Numbered from the stretch's first letter, positions 32,686 through 43,302 are shown. The stretch is 43,531 bases of DNA from Ascoidea tarda (nom. inval.) (GCA_030560485.1 JAKTTS010000068.1:1-43531), one strand, 5' to 3'. Program-made: numbers and translations. Notes: generated from the sequence alone by a model not told the origin.

Positions 32686-34542
32686 ATGTCAAAAGTGAAA
32701 AAATCAAAAAACCAATTAAGAAGAGAAAGAGCAAAACTCAAGAAATTGATAGCGAACAAAGAAATAATAACCAAATTGAAAAATGATATTAAAAATGACA
32801 TTAAAAATGATACCCAGAATGTTCAATCCAATAATATAAATAATAAAGATCAACTTAACCAAATAGTCTTAAATAAAGATATAGTACAGCTTAAAAATGT
32901 AAACAATGGTGTATCTTCTGGAAAAATACAAGCAGATGCATTTTTAGAATCCATCAAAATGAGTCTCAATGAAGGTAATATTTATGATGATAATACTCTT
33001 CTCAATGATATCAACGATGATGATGAATTTCTCCCATACAACCAGAGTAATGGAAAAATATTCCAATCTGAAATTGATAAATATTTAAGTGACCCAACTT
33101 ACCAAGACTTTAAAAAAGTCTTTGACAAATTTAATGCTGATGAATTTTCTGATTCCAAAGATGATATTAAAGATAAAAATCAATCCAATGATAAGGAAGA
33201 TATGTTTTATAGTGATGATGAAAAACCTTTATTCAACTCTAAAATAGACTTGGAACTGGGTTTAGATTCCACCTCTGAATTTTCCAATAATAGTACTAAT
33301 CACAAAAATACCAATACCAATACCAATACCAATAACAACAACAACTTTAATGAGATTGATAATGAAAATCAAGTTGAAAAACTAAGTAAAAGAAAATTAC
33401 GAAAATTAAACAAAATTCCTTTATCTGTATTAAAAGTCGAAGCCAAAAGACCCGAAATGGTTGAATGGTTTGATGTTGACGCCCCATATCCAAAACTATT
33501 GGTTCAAATTAAATGCTTAAAGAACATAGTACCAATTCCCTTCCATTGGCAAATTAAAAGAGAATACTTATCTTCAAAAAGAGGTATCGAAAAGAAACCC
33601 TTTGAATTACCTGAATTCATACGTAATACTGGTATAACCGATATGAGAGATACAACCCAATTAAACGAATCAACTTTAAAACAAAGAACAAGAGAAAAAA
33701 CTCAGCCAAAAATGGGAAAAATTGATATTGATTATCAAAAATTACATCAAGCGTTTTTCAAATATCAAAAAAAACCAAAATTGTTAAAATATGGCCAACT
33801 CTATTATGAAGGAAGAGAAAATGATGAAATCGAAATCTCGGATTTTAGACCGGGAAAATTATCAAAAAGATTATATGATGCATTAGGAATACCAGAGAAT
33901 GCTCTTCCTCCCTGGATAATGAATATGCAACGATTTGGAACTCCTCCTAGTTATCCTAATTTAGTTATTCCAGGAATAAATGCCCCTGACTTCAGTAATC
34001 AATATACGAATAGTCGTATTGAAGATAGCATTAATGAAGCCAAAAACAATACATTATTGGTTCCAATCCAGCCCGCTGGATGGGGCAAACTTAAAGATGA
34101 TGAGGAAGATGATGAAAATGATGAGGAAGAAGAAGAAGGTGATGCTGATACAAAAATAAATTCAAGTAGTGAAAGTGAAAATGAAAATGAAAGTGACGAA
34201 GACAGCAATAATTATAAAGAAAATGATGTTGAAGCTGTTCCTATAACTGAATTTGGAACTACTGCTTCTCTTGATGATATAGAAATGCCATCATTATATG
34301 ATAAATTAAAATCAGAAAAAGAGGATAATAAACCAAAGGTATTATATCAAGTGTTGGAAGAAGAAAAATACCCTGATTCGAGGAAAGGCAAACACGCATA
34401 TAGATTACCAAGTCAAAATCAAAACCAAAGTCAAAATCAAAATCAAAATCAAAATCAGAATACTAACGATAACGACAATGATTCCACCTCAAAAAGAAAA
34501 AGATATGATCGTTCCAAATATCAAGACGACTTCAAGTTTTGA
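32686..34542 (+). CDS. CUS1: Splicing factor Cus1 (SF3b subunit, SAP145)
   Basis: A 618-residue protein. The central DUF382 block is clear (RPEMVEWFDVDAPYPKLLVQ, KCLKNIVPIPFHWQIKREYL, KRGIEKKPFELPEFI), followed by the PSP segment (FRPGKLSKRLYDALGI, NALPPWIMNMQRFGTPPSYP). Cus1/SAP145 is part of SF3b in the U2 snRNP and stabilises U2 at the branch point. The N-terminal third is Asn/Asp-rich, with KNDIKND repeats. An acidic DDEEDDENDEEEEE stretch and a QNQNQN run mark the C-terminus. S. cerevisiae Cus1 is 436 aa, so the additions are low-complexity. It fits the several introns with canonical TACTAAC sites in this window. Confidence 0.95.
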   Translation: MSKVKKSKNQLRRERAKLKKLIANKEIITKLKNDIKNDIKNDTQNVQSNNINNKDQLNQIVLNKDIVQLKNVNNGVSSGKIQADAFLESIKMSLNEGNIYDDNTLLNDINDDDEFLPYNQSNGKIFQSEIDKYLSDPTYQDFKKVFDKFNADEFSDSKDDIKDKNQSNDKEDMFYSDDEKPLFNSKIDLELGLDSTSEFSNNSTNHKNTNTNTNTNNNNNFNEIDNENQVEKLSKRKLRKLNKIPLSVLKVEAKRPEMVEWFDVDAPYPKLLVQIKCLKNIVPIPFHWQIKREYLSSKRGIEKKPFELPEFIRNTGITDMRDTTQLNESTLKQRTREKTQPKMGKIDIDYQKLHQAFFKYQKKPKLLKYGQLYYEGRENDEIEISDFRPGKLSKRLYDALGIPENALPPWIMNMQRFGTPPSYPNLVIPGINAPDFSNQYTNSRIEDSINEAKNNTLLVPIQPAGWGKLKDDEEDDENDEEEEEGDADTKINSSSESENENESDEDSNNYKENDVEAVPITEFGTTASLDDIEMPSLYDKLKSEKEDNKPKVLYQVLEEEKYPDSRKGKHAYRLPSQNQNQSQNQNQNQNQNTNDNDNDSTSKRKRYDRSKYQDDFKF

Positions 34543-34798
34543 TCATAATCACAACCCGAAGTTTATAGTTACATATATATATATCACTGGCTGCAATTAC
34601 GACTTTAATTGTAAATTGTAATTGTGAATTGTAAATTGCAATTGTATTATATTTAATAGATATGCTAGACCAAATCTTAGGCCCTTGGTATTTTCAACAC
34701 ATAAATATTAAGCGGAGAAAACTTTGATCGGATTCTTTTTTTTCAACCTTCAAAAGTGAAAATAGTGAGTTTGGTAAAGATATCTTGTTTTGTTTCTA

Positions 34799-37075
34799 AT
34801 GCCACAAGTCTCGAATCCCATACAGCCTTCTGATGATACTATCAGGATATTGATAACAACAGATAACCATGTTGGATACAATGAGAATGATCCAATTACT
34901 GGAAATGATTCATGGCAATCCTTTGATGAAGTATTGAAAATAGCCAAAGATCAGGATGTGGACATGATTCTTCAGTCTGGAGATTTGTTCCATGTCAACA
35001 AGCCCTCAAAGAAGTCTTTATACCATGTAATGAGGTCGATCAGAATGAATTGTTTTGGGGACAAGCCTTGCGAATTGGAGTTACTCGGTGACCCAAGTCT
35101 ATCTCTAGACGATGGAATCAACATGGTGAACTATGAAGATCCAAACCTCAACATATCAATTCCAATTTTTTCGATTAGTGGTAATCATGATGATATTAGT
35201 GGCGATGGGCTTTTGGCTCCAATGGATGTTTTATCGGTCTGTGGGTTTGTAAACCATTTTGGTAAGGTTTTACAAAGTGATAGAATTAATATTCGTCCTT
35301 TGTTATTCCAAAAAGGTCTAACTAAATTGAGCTTGTTTGGCATGGCAAGTGTTAGAGATGAACGATTGTTCAAAACATTTCGAGATGGGGGGGTTAAATT
35401 TTTAACACCAACAATAAGATCAAATGAATGGTTTAATCTCATGTGTGTGCACCAAAATCATGTTGCTCATGTTAATACAGCATACCTACCTGAGGAGTTT
35501 TTACCAAAGTTTTTAGACTTAGTAATTTGGGGCCATGAACATGAATGCATTCCATACACTGTTACAAATAGTCAAACTGGATTTAATACTTTGCAGCCTG
35601 GTTCTTCTATTGCCACATCGTTATGCGAAGGTGAGGCAGTAGAAAAAAAAGTTTTTGTTTTATCAATAAATCAGTTGGATTACAGTATCGAACCTATAAA
35701 ACTTAAAACAATTAGACCATTTATAATGGCCGAAATATCTTTAAAAAACTCTGGAATTATTCCTGGGCCGACAACAAAATCAGAGATTACACGATATTTA
35801 ATTAATGAAACTGAGAGTTTAATTGAAAAGGCAAAGGAGCAGTGGGTGACTCAAAATGTGGAGCTATTTGAAGATAATGAGGAAGGGGAAGAGGAAGAGG
35901 AAAGAAAAAAGAGGATAGATTCGAAATTCCCTTTACCTTTAATCAGATTAAGAGTTGATTATAGTGGAGGGTATGAAGTAGAAAATCCTAGAAGATTTAG
36001 TAATAGATTTGTTGGGCGTATTGCAAATGTCAATAATGTTGTTCAGTTTTATAGAAAAAAAAGTTTTACAAGCAATAGAAAAGGTACATCGAAAAGAGGA
36101 GATGATAGCGATGATGAGAATAGAAATGATGTCAACATCAAATTGGAAGTTCAAAACTTGGTGAATAGTTTTTTAAAGGATTCTGAATTATCTTTATTAT
36201 CAGAAGATGGAATCAATGAGGCAGTTAAAAGATTTGTCGACAAAGAAGATAAACAAGCGTTGAAGGAATTTATTGATACTGAATTGAAAAACGATTTTAA
36301 ATTATTGATGAAGGCTGAAGTTACAGAAGGTATGAACATCGTTCTGGAATTGAAGAGTGAGAAAAAGAAATTGGGAAGTGGCACAAGAAAGAGTATTGTT
36401 AAAAGCAAAGAAAATGGTTTGGATATTGATAGTGATAAAGAAATCTTACAAAGAGTAGCTGAAACTAAAAATTCTAGAAAGCTTAAGAGTTATTGGCAAC
36501 AATCCAAAGAGACTGCAATTAGGTCACCGAAAATTGTATCAAATAAAAAACAAACTGGCAAAAATCAAGATTACAATGTTGTTAGAATCTCAGATAATGA
36601 AACAGAAGATGTTGCTAGAGTTGAAAAAAATATCCCAAGACCTACGTCAAGGTTTCGAAAAAGAAATACAGCCGTATCTTATAATTTGGATAAAGAGATT
36701 GATGAGATAGCTATTTATGATGTTAGAAAAAATAAAGGACAAAAGGGTAAAAGAAACAGAAGAAAAATACAGAATGAAAGTTCTGAAGAATCGTCAGCGG
36801 AACATTTTTCAAGTGAGGAAAGTGGAGCAGAAGATAAACAAGAGAAAAATGGTGACGAAGCCGAAGAAGAGGATGTGGAAATGGAAATGGTTGAAGTTCC
36901 AAAACCCAAATCAAGATCAGTTAGAGGGAGAAGCAGAGTGGGAGCTAGTAATAGAGGCCGAGAAAGTGTGTCGAGTAGAAAAAGCACTAGAGGTCGTGGA
37001 AGGAAAACAGCTTCTAAAGATACAAGTACGCAGAGTTCGATATTTGATTTAATGAGTAATTTTAGTAGAAGGTAA
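34799..37075 (+). CDS. MRE11: Mre11 nuclease of the MRX complex
   Basis: A 758-residue protein. The metallophosphoesterase motifs are complete: [31 protein letters not shown] and WGHEHEC. Together they bind two Mn ions. The following capping domain and DNA-binding region ([31 protein letters not shown]) are normal. The C-terminal ~200 residues are disordered, with an acidic run and an Arg/Gly/Ser-rich end ([14 protein letters not shown]) like the second DNA-binding region of yeast Mre11. Mre11 acts with Rad50 and Xrs2 in end resection and Spo11 removal. ATG 34799 ([18 protein letters not shown]) is the first true ATG. S. cerevisiae Mre11 is 692 aa. Confidence 0.96.
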   Translation: MPQVSNPIQPSDDTIRILITTDNHVGYNENDPITGNDSWQSFDEVLKIAKDQDVDMILQSGDLFHVNKPSKKSLYHVMRSIRMNCFGDKPCELELLGDPSLSLDDGINMVNYEDPNLNISIPIFSISGNHDDISGDGLLAPMDVLSVCGFVNHFGKVLQSDRINIRPLLFQKGLTKLSLFGMASVRDERLFKTFRDGGVKFLTPTIRSNEWFNLMCVHQNHVAHVNTAYLPEEFLPKFLDLVIWGHEHECIPYTVTNSQTGFNTLQPGSSIATSLCEGEAVEKKVFVLSINQLDYSIEPIKLKTIRPFIMAEISLKNSGIIPGPTTKSEITRYLINETESLIEKAKEQWVTQNVELFEDNEEGEEEEERKKRIDSKFPLPLIRLRVDYSGGYEVENPRRFSNRFVGRIANVNNVVQFYRKKSFTSNRKGTSKRGDDSDDENRNDVNIKLEVQNLVNSFLKDSELSLLSEDGINEAVKRFVDKEDKQALKEFIDTELKNDFKLLMKAEVTEGMNIVLELKSEKKKLGSGTRKSIVKSKENGLDIDSDKEILQRVAETKNSRKLKSYWQQSKETAIRSPKIVSNKKQTGKNQDYNVVRISDNETEDVARVEKNIPRPTSRFRKRNTAVSYNLDKEIDEIAIYDVRKNKGQKGKRNRRKIQNESSEESSAEHFSSEESGAEDKQEKNGDEAEEEDVEMEMVEVPKPKSRSVRGRSRVGASNRGRESVSSRKSTRGRGRKTASKDTSTQSSIFDLMSNFSRR

Positions 37076-37229
37076 GAATAAAACATTAGAATTAGGTGTT
37101 TTTTCATAGACTTGGAAAATGGATAAATTAAACTAGGAAATAGAAATTATACAAAATGACATTAAAGAAGCAAATAAAAAAAGAGAGAAAAGAAAAGAAA
37201 AGCTGCACATACAATAAAGACCAAAGATA

Positions 37230-38057
37230 TTAACGGCAGCATCGTTTTTCTTCATCATTTGTAGAATTAGCCTGTTTTGACATTGGTTCGTAATGAAATA
37301 AAAAGTAACCAACCATAGCACCGACCATACATGAAATGAAAATATAACCGTTAAAATACATAAACAACAACATGACAACATGATGAACACTCCACTCGAT
37401 GGTGTCCAATGCACAATAAAAAATGTGTTCCAAAACATTTGGATATATGTAGACGTTATCGTTTTTAACTATGGCATTTCGAGAATTCAAAGTCCAGAAC
37501 CAGTTATGTGAGAAACAAGATAAGATGGGAACCAAAAAATCCTGGATTGGGGAGCTTTTAACTCTGAAGTTATTAGTCTTTGTGGATAAAGAGCTGAGAT
37601 TTGTGTTAGCTAGCTGAGATTTCTTGTTTTGGAGAATGGTTCTCTTGTATTCTCTCATTACTCTTCTAAACCATTGAACAGAGATTAAGAGGAAAAATAC
37701 ACCAACACACGAACCAGCAAATTTCGCCTTAGTGTCATTTTTCCAAGTTCTCGAGATCAAACAAGTATCAATAGAGTACCAATTCCAAAGCATACTCATT
37801 TTGCAGGATGAGCCAGAAGAATGCGAGTGAGCAGCAGAGGAAGTGGTAGTTGCAGATGCCATGTTCATCGCCATTGAAGAGGAAGTTGCAGATGCCATGT
37901 TCATGTTCATTTCCATTGAAGAGGAGGTTGTAGCTGCCATATGCATTGAATGATCCATCGATGAAGAAGCCATGTTCATTACCATCGAAGTAGCAGAGCT
38001 GATAAGGCTTGTTGTCGACATTTGCATGTCCATATCCATCCCACTCATCGATTGCAT
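37230..38057 (-). CDS. CTR3: Ctr3-like copper transporter, Met-rich paralogue
   Basis: A 275-residue protein. The first ~80 residues are Met-rich (MSGMDMDMQM, MDHSMHM, MEMNMNM), the Mets motifs that catch Cu(I). SCKMSMLWNWYSIDTCLI, the TM1 entry of Ctr3, and TWKNDTKAKFAGSCVGVFF follow. TM2 has MLLFM (M-x-x-x-M) and TM3 GAMVG (G-x-x-x-G), the trimer pore motifs. The protein ends in CCR. S. cerevisiae Ctr3 is 241 aa and lacks such a Met-rich head, so this gene combines a Ctr1-like N-terminus with a Ctr3 body. ATG 38057 is the first ATG. It is divergent from a second Ctr3 gene, with shared copper elements. Confidence 0.93.
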   Translation of the reverse strand: MQSMSGMDMDMQMSTTSLISSATSMVMNMASSSMDHSMHMAATTSSSMEMNMNMASATSSSMAMNMASATTTSSAAHSHSSGSSCKMSMLWNWYSIDTCLISRTWKNDTKAKFAGSCVGVFFLLISVQWFRRVMREYKRTILQNKKSQLANTNLSSLSTKTNNFRVKSSPIQDFLVPILSCFSHNWFWTLNSRNAIVKNDNVYIYPNVLEHIFYCALDTIEWSVHHVVMLLFMYFNGYIFISCMVGAMVGYFLFHYEPMSKQANSTNDEEKRCCR

Positions 38058-38131
38058 TTTCACAGAAGCAGTATCAAAGGAAGCAAGTGTTGGTGAAGTG
38101 GTTCAGCATCAAAATCAGGAAACAGCAGAGC

Positions 38132-38138
38132 TTATATA
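38132..38138 (-). promoter_or_regulatory. TATA box of the left CTR3-like gene
   Basis: TATATAA on the minus strand, 75 bp before ATG 38057. Confidence 0.6.
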
Positions 38139-38214
38139 CCTGCTCCCACATCGAGCTGGAGCTGGAAAAGAGAAAAGAATAACTTCACCAAAGAATTTTC
38201 GCCAGAGCTGTTTT

Positions 38215-38222
38215 TGAGCAAA
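38215..38222 (-). promoter_or_regulatory. Mac1-type copper element 1
   Basis: TTTGCTCA on the minus strand. The core TTTGCTC is the known Mac1 copper response element of CTR1, CTR3 and FRE1 in S. cerevisiae. 158 bp from the left CTR3-like ATG. Confidence 0.7.
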
Positions 38223-38252
38223 TTTCCAAAGAGAATCTTCAAACAAGAAATA

Positions 38253-38260
38253 TTTGCTCG
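38253..38260 (+). promoter_or_regulatory. Mac1-type copper element 2
   Basis: TTTGCTCG on the plus strand, facing away from element 1 and 38 bp from it. It fits the relaxed consensus TTTGC(T/G)C(A/G). Confidence 0.65.
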
Positions 38261-38386
38261 CTTTGTGGCCGGTGTGGCCGAACAAGGCTCTGCTTCTAAC
38301 GTGCAAAAAGGCTTGCGCAGACCGGGGGCTGTTTGCTGACTGAGATTTCCAAAAAAACAGTAATATTACTTCCTAAAACTGTCAAA

Positions 38387-38394
38387 TTTGCTCA
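38387..38394 (+). promoter_or_regulatory. Mac1-type copper element 3
   Basis: TTTGCTCA on the plus strand, 219 bp before the right CTR3-like ATG. With the other two it makes three elements in one 555-bp intergenic region. Confidence 0.7.
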
Positions 38395-38492
38395 TGAATA
38401 TATTCAATCAACTCTTGATGAGAAAATTAATATATTCCTTTAAAGGGCTGTTGCTGAATTGTTCCATGAAGTGGCTTTCTTTGAGGAAATGA

Positions 38493-38499
38493 TATATAA
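38493..38499 (+). promoter_or_regulatory. TATA box of the right CTR3-like gene
   Basis: TATATAA, about 115 bp before ATG 38613. Confidence 0.55.
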
Positions 38500-38612
38500 T
38501 TGAGCCAGTTCCATTCCTTTGCAGCAAAAATCAGTTCTCGCTTCCAGTTCTTGTGTATCTAACAAATAGTCAAATCAAACAGAATATAATACTATAGAAA
38601 CAGCTTTTCAAG

Positions 38613-39293
38613 ATGGATATGTCAAGTAGCAGCAGCAGTAGTAGCACAAGTGCTTCGTGCAAGATTTCCATGTTGTGGAATTGGTACACTATTGATTCAT
38701 GTTTTCTTGCAAGATCGTGGCATGTAAGGTCAAGGAGCATGTTTGCTGCAAGTTGTATTGGAGTTTTCTTCTTTATATTGGCTTACTATTGGTTTCATAG
38801 AGTCGTCAAAGAATACGATAATGCTATTGTTGATTACAAGACTGCTCAATTGCAAATTGTTTGTGACAATGTCGACAATTGCGAGAATGAAGAAATCAAT
38901 CTGGGAGATAGCACTGATAACGAAGACATCAAGGGGAAAAATGTAGCTGCTAATAAAAACAGTAGTGGTTTAATTGGGGGCTTTTTTGGACCAATTTTCA
39001 AAGTTTTAAGTCATTCTTGGTTATTTACAACTAAAAAAATGCATAATGCAGATGATGTAGTGATTATGCCGAGTGTTGCTGAACATTCATTAAAATCATT
39101 GCTTTTTATGGCAGAATGGACTTGTTCTTATTTAATCATGTTGTTATGGATGTATTATAATGGTTACATTATTATCACTTGCATATTGGGTTGTTTCTTT
39201 GGCAAATTACTTTTCGGATATGAGCCTTTAGCAGTGATGAATAAGAAATCTTTTACCAAAGTAGCTGCTCCAGTTTCTAAATGTTTATGTTGA
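38613..39293 (+). CDS. CTR3: Ctr3-like copper transporter, short-headed paralogue
   Basis: A 226-residue protein. The head is only MDMSSSSSSSSTSAS, followed by CKISMLWNWYTIDSCFLARSW, almost identical to S. cerevisiae Ctr3. ASCIGVFFFILAYYWFHRVV is TM1. A cytosolic loop follows, then TM2 with MLLWM (M-x-x-x-M), NGYIIITC and TM3 with GCFFG (G-x-x-x-G). The C-terminus is KCLC, a likely copper-passing Cys pair. This is the more typical Ctr3 of the two; it moves Cu(I) across the plasma membrane as a trimer. The paralogues share the body but differ in head and loop, so the duplication is not recent. Confidence 0.94.
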   Translation: MDMSSSSSSSSTSASCKISMLWNWYTIDSCFLARSWHVRSRSMFAASCIGVFFFILAYYWFHRVVKEYDNAIVDYKTAQLQIVCDNVDNCENEEINLGDSTDNEDIKGKNVAANKNSSGLIGGFFGPIFKVLSHSWLFTTKKMHNADDVVIMPSVAEHSLKSLLFMAEWTCSYLIMLLWMYYNGYIIITCILGCFFGKLLFGYEPLAVMNKKSFTKVAAPVSKCLC

Positions 39294-39493
39294 ACATCTG
39301 CTAATTTTTATTTTATTTTATTTTATTTATTTTTATCTTTACAATTTTCTCTGTTAATGAATCAATTAATTGTTTATTTTATCTCTTATTTTCAATTATC
39401 TACAAATTTGTATTAAATAACATAATTAAAAAAAACTTCTATTGAAATTATTTTGGGGTTTGGAGAATTGGTCTGAAAAATCCCAATATGATT

Positions 39494-40576
39494 TTACAAA
39501 TGATAAACTGTATCTGGATTGATTGGTCTATCTTTTGGCAATGCTGGAATTAAACCTTTCTTCTCTTTTAATTTAAACTGAATAATTGACAACAAACTAT
39601 AAAGCATTGATAATTTGGGACAATCAATATTGAAAAGCTTAGCCTTTTTTAGCACATTTCCAAGAATAACTTCCAATTCCATTGGATTTCCCTTTTTAAC
39701 ATCAATCAACATCGAAGGTTCAAAATAATCACCATCATCTGAATGAATCAAATCAGTTATAATTTCGTCAGGTAAATTTACACCATCAGCCTTTGCGATT
39801 GAAATAATTTCTTTCATTGCAGGCACAATTATGGTTTGCAATCCACCAAATGCATCAATTCTTCCAACATCAACACCAGTGATAGCACAAGTAGTATTTA
39901 AAGTGGCATTGTACACTAATTTTCTATATCTATGATATTGAGCATCTGGCTGATAGATAATGTCATTGGTAGAATTTTGATAGATTGAGATGAAATCCAA
40001 AGTTTTCTTTTCTTGAATCTTTGTAGAAATGTGTTGGTTATTAAAATAACTAATATATGTTCTATCCTTTTGAATTTGATGGATTTTCCCATTATTGTTA
40101 TGAGAACCAATCAATGTGACGCCACTTAAAACAATATTGTTTGGGTACTTTTCAAAAAATGGAATTTCATTGCCAAACCCATTTTGAAACAAAATTATCG
40201 TGGTTTTCTTTTCAATCACTAAAGGTTCGATAGTATTTTCAAACTTGGTTATATCTGGTAAGTTTTTAGTTGAAATTAAAATGTAATCATATGGTTTATC
40301 TTTAATTGCGTCCGATACATTAGCAAAAATAGACCCATCTCTAGGTTTCCAATTTGAAATCTTCCCATAATCAATTGAATCAAATTGATAACCCTCTTTG
40401 CTAACCACAGGATAATCTCTTCTCACAATGAGTGATACACTGCATTTCTGATTGTAGTCTAACGAATAAGCAACAACAGCACCAACACCTCCTGCACCGA
40501 TTAATAAGACCTTTGGAATTTCATTTTCTGGATTGCAATAGTCGGAATAAGATTGGGAGTCTAAATCTGTAGCCAT
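39494..40576 (-). CDS. Ketopantoate reductase (ApbA/PanE) family protein
   Basis: A 360-residue protein. The N-terminal Rossmann motif is VLLIGAGGVGAVVAYSL. LISTKNLPD, FQNGFGNE and SGVTLIGSH follow, and then the C-terminal helical domain with RKLVYNATLNTTCAITG holding the family Lys and Asn. The family reduces 2-dehydropantoate to pantoate with NADPH in the pantothenate/CoA pathway. Yeasts carry several divergent members, and S. cerevisiae Pan5 is shown to have this activity. Whether this copy makes pantoate or uses another 2-keto acid cannot be told from sequence. ATG 40576 (MATDLDSQ) is used. Confidence 0.88.
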   Translation of the reverse strand: MATDLDSQSYSDYCNPENEIPKVLLIGAGGVGAVVAYSLDYNQKCSVSLIVRRDYPVVSKEGYQFDSIDYGKISNWKPRDGSIFANVSDAIKDKPYDYILISTKNLPDITKFENTIEPLVIEKKTTIILFQNGFGNEIPFFEKYPNNIVLSGVTLIGSHNNNGKIHQIQKDRTYISYFNNQHISTKIQEKKTLDFISIYQNSTNDIIYQPDAQYHRYRKLVYNATLNTTCAITGVDVGRIDAFGGLQTIIVPAMKEIISIAKADGVNLPDEIITDLIHSDDGDYFEPSMLIDVKKGNPMELEVILGNVLKKAKLFNIDCPKLSMLYSLLSIIQFKLKEKKGLIPALPKDRPINPDTVYHL

Positions 40577-41216
40577 TGTCAACGAATTATCTGATTACTA
40601 TTGTATTTCAATTGAAAGCAAAAAAGAAAAAAGAAACAACTATCAAAAATATGATAAAATGTCTGTTATTTATACTGATCAAGAAGAAATGTTTAGTAAT
40701 CCAATCACTGACAATATCGAGAAAGACTGTTGATATCTCTTTGATTAGATTAGATAGTCGAGAAAAGCGAAATTTATCAACTATCAGTTCACAACGGTTC
40801 CGGCCCTGCTCCGGCCCTTGTTTTGGGTAAGGTTTCGTCGACAGCTACCCGCGGGACGTCTGAATATGCGGGACATTTTCCCGAAATTCTCACGCATCTA
40901 AACGCGGTTCTTATATTTAACTTTCAGGCCTGCGGATTAGTACTTTTCAGATCCACATTACTGGGCCATCGCTTTTTACCCGATTGGGAATGGGCGCAGG
41001 TATAAATGCTTCTCTCAGGGCTTTTCGTTTCTCTTCTCCAATTGTATCTTGATTATATTCAAGACCTTCGGCGCTTAATCTTCAATCACACAAAGATATA
41101 TTGACCAGCGTCTCATCCGGTAATAGCTTGACAAATTGATAATTAGCCTTGCTCACTGGTAAGAGGCAGAGCTGATACACAACCGCCAATCTTTACTCAC
41201 ACAGGATCAAGCTGAG
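40577..41216. other. Divergent promoter region with GC-rich words
   Basis: 640 bp without a gene. The left third is the AT-rich leader of the reductase gene. 40790-41060 is GC-rich, with CCGGCCCT twice (40801, 40812), CCCGCGGG at 40848 and GCGGGAC at 40851 and 40868. TATAAAT occurs near 41001 for the rightward gene. No RNA gene seen. Confidence 0.5.
40848..40855. promoter_or_regulatory. CCCGCGGG palindrome
   Basis: Shares the CCCGCGGGA word with the inverted repeat at 13833-13849 upstream of the IMP dehydrogenase gene. Both lie in divergent promoters. Confidence 0.4.
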
Positions 41217-42842
41217 ATGGCATTAACTTCATCCACCACCACTAATGGCAACAACAAACATGCTTTTGATCCATTCATCACTCCAGAAAAAGTAGAAAAG
41301 AAGGTCACTTCACATTCCAAATCAATTACATCAATCAAATCAAACAAGTCATCAAACTCAAATGAACCAACTGCCTCTTTAAAGCCAAATGTGGATTTAA
41401 ATAAGATTACAAAAGCTGCTAAAAATACCAAAATCAAAAAATCAAAAAAGACACTAAACCAAAACTATTCTAACAATAATAACGCTACTGGAATTAACAA
41501 TAACAATCAAAATACAATAAATTTTGATGAATTGAATACTTCTACGGCAACAATAGCGTCCTCAATTGCCTTTTCAATGACTTCTTCTAAAAATGGCCGA
41601 AACCCAAATTGCGATATTGATATTGAATTGCCTGGTAATGATACAACCTTGACAAGTATCAATGATAATGTTCAGGTTGATAAGAAAGTGATCGTGTCTA
41701 AAAATACAATGAAAGAAGAAGCGGAAGTAGATACAAAAGAAATCAAAGAAAACAAAAACGAAAACACAACTGATAAAACGGAAAACGAAAAAAGAACTCA
41801 GCAAGCACTCAAGAAAAAACAAAAACAAAAACAAAAATTTATATCTCCCAATAATAAGGTGACTCCATCTTTGCAAAATCTTTTGAATCTATCAAATTAT
41901 GATAAATTGAAAATCGTAGAGAATGAACTATGTAACATAACAAATGAATTTGATCATTTGGATGATCTGGAGCACATTAAAAATTCAGATATAATTGATG
42001 TAAAAAGAAATTTACTAAATGATCTACAATCGCTTGAAAACTCCGATAATGACAATAATAGCAATGGAAAAAAAAATAATGATGAAAATAATAGTAACAA
42101 TAATTATGGTAATAATAAAAAACAAAACGAAAATCAAGATAAAAATGATAATAATAACAAAAATAATAATAATAATGATGATAACAATGATAATGATAAT
42201 TCTTTTGATATTAATATTGAGGAAAAAAATTCAAATATTAATAACTTATTAAAAAGGAATAACATATTATTTGAAGATTTCAAAACGGCATTGAAAAATT
42301 CTAATAAATTTATTATTAGTACTGACAAAAATAATGACCAAATAGATAAACAATTGTTTGAATTATTTGAAATAAATCAAGACAAAATACTAAATGATTA
42401 TAGGAAATATAATGATGATGTAATGATGAATTTATTAAATTCTTCAATCATTAGTAAAAGATCATCATTAGATAAAAAAAATAATAATTATAAAAACAAC
42501 AAAAATGAAAATGAAAATGAAAATGGAATTGAAAATGGAATTGAAAATAAAAATGAATTAATCAAATTCAATTGGGAAAAATTGGGGGCTGTTTACGATT
42601 ATATCTTTGAAGACTATGAAAAGTCAATGAATGAAATAATTAAAAACTTTGAAAAATTGGATAAAAAGCGCAATAATTGGATAGATAGTGCATTATTTAT
42701 TGATGATCAAAGAGCAACAAAAAGATTACAAATTCAACAAAATTATATAATTTTAAAAGAAAATTACTTAACTCATGTTAAAAAGAACCTAATTAAATCA
42801 ATTAAAGTAATATCAAAAGTTATTACATCGTTAAATAGTTAA
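41217..42842 (+). CDS. Asn-rich protein with a C-terminal helical domain, unidentified
   Basis: A 541-residue protein. The N-terminal 200 residues are Ser/Lys/Asn-rich, with a KKKQKQKQK basic run. Residues ~220-275 form a helix (YDKLKIVENELCNITNEF, EHIKNSDIIDVKRNLLND). A poly-Asn/Asp stretch follows. The last ~90 residues are a long helical block starting FNWEKLGAVYDYIFEDYEK and continuing through KKRNNWIDSALFIDDQRATK. That W-x-x-x-G start and the KKR helix recall the Ecm11 C-terminal domain of the synaptonemal complex, but I cannot confirm it. No TM or signal peptide. Confidence 0.6.
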   Translation: MALTSSTTTNGNNKHAFDPFITPEKVEKKVTSHSKSITSIKSNKSSNSNEPTASLKPNVDLNKITKAAKNTKIKKSKKTLNQNYSNNNNATGINNNNQNTINFDELNTSTATIASSIAFSMTSSKNGRNPNCDIDIELPGNDTTLTSINDNVQVDKKVIVSKNTMKEEAEVDTKEIKENKNENTTDKTENEKRTQQALKKKQKQKQKFISPNNKVTPSLQNLLNLSNYDKLKIVENELCNITNEFDHLDDLEHIKNSDIIDVKRNLLNDLQSLENSDNDNNSNGKKNNDENNSNNNYGNNKKQNENQDKNDNNNKNNNNNDDNNDNDNSFDINIEEKNSNINNLLKRNNILFEDFKTALKNSNKFIISTDKNNDQIDKQLFELFEINQDKILNDYRKYNDDVMMNLLNSSIISKRSSLDKKNNNYKNNKNENENENGIENGIENKNELIKFNWEKLGAVYDYIFEDYEKSMNEIIKNFEKLDKKRNNWIDSALFIDDQRATKRLQIQQNYIILKENYLTHVKKNLIKSIKVISKVITSLNS

Positions 42843-43302
42843 TATTTCTACCCTTGAAAAGAGAGAGAACAAGATTTTATACAAGTGCTATTTAATAATT
42901 ATGCTATATACACTGACAAAAACAGTACATAAAAAAAATGAAAAGTAAAAAAAAAATGTAAAATATAACAGAAATTTTATAATAATTTTATAATAATTTC
43001 ATAATTTAACAATGATCTAACAGGTTTATAATAGATTGAGAAAAAAAAGGTGATTAATAAAAAAACAATGTAAACATAGTAATAAAACAAAAATAAAAAA
43101 TGTTAACGACTTCTAGTAATGTATGGTTGTAAGTGTTGGTTTATAAAAAATCTAAATGGAGAAATATAAAAACAAGGAATAAAACGTAAATTTAGTAAAT
43201 GATAATACGTTTTTTGAAGGAGAATTTAATAAAGGAATTTTTGTTTTTTTTTGAAAATTTTCAGTTTTTTTTAAATTTTTTTTAAATTTTTTTTAAATAT
43301 TT
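42843..43302. other. Gene-free convergent spacer
   Basis: 460 bp of very AT-rich DNA between two 3' ends. It holds taatttcataat-type words, poly-A and a T-run block (tttttaaatttt units, 43264-43300). No gene recognised. Confidence 0.6.
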
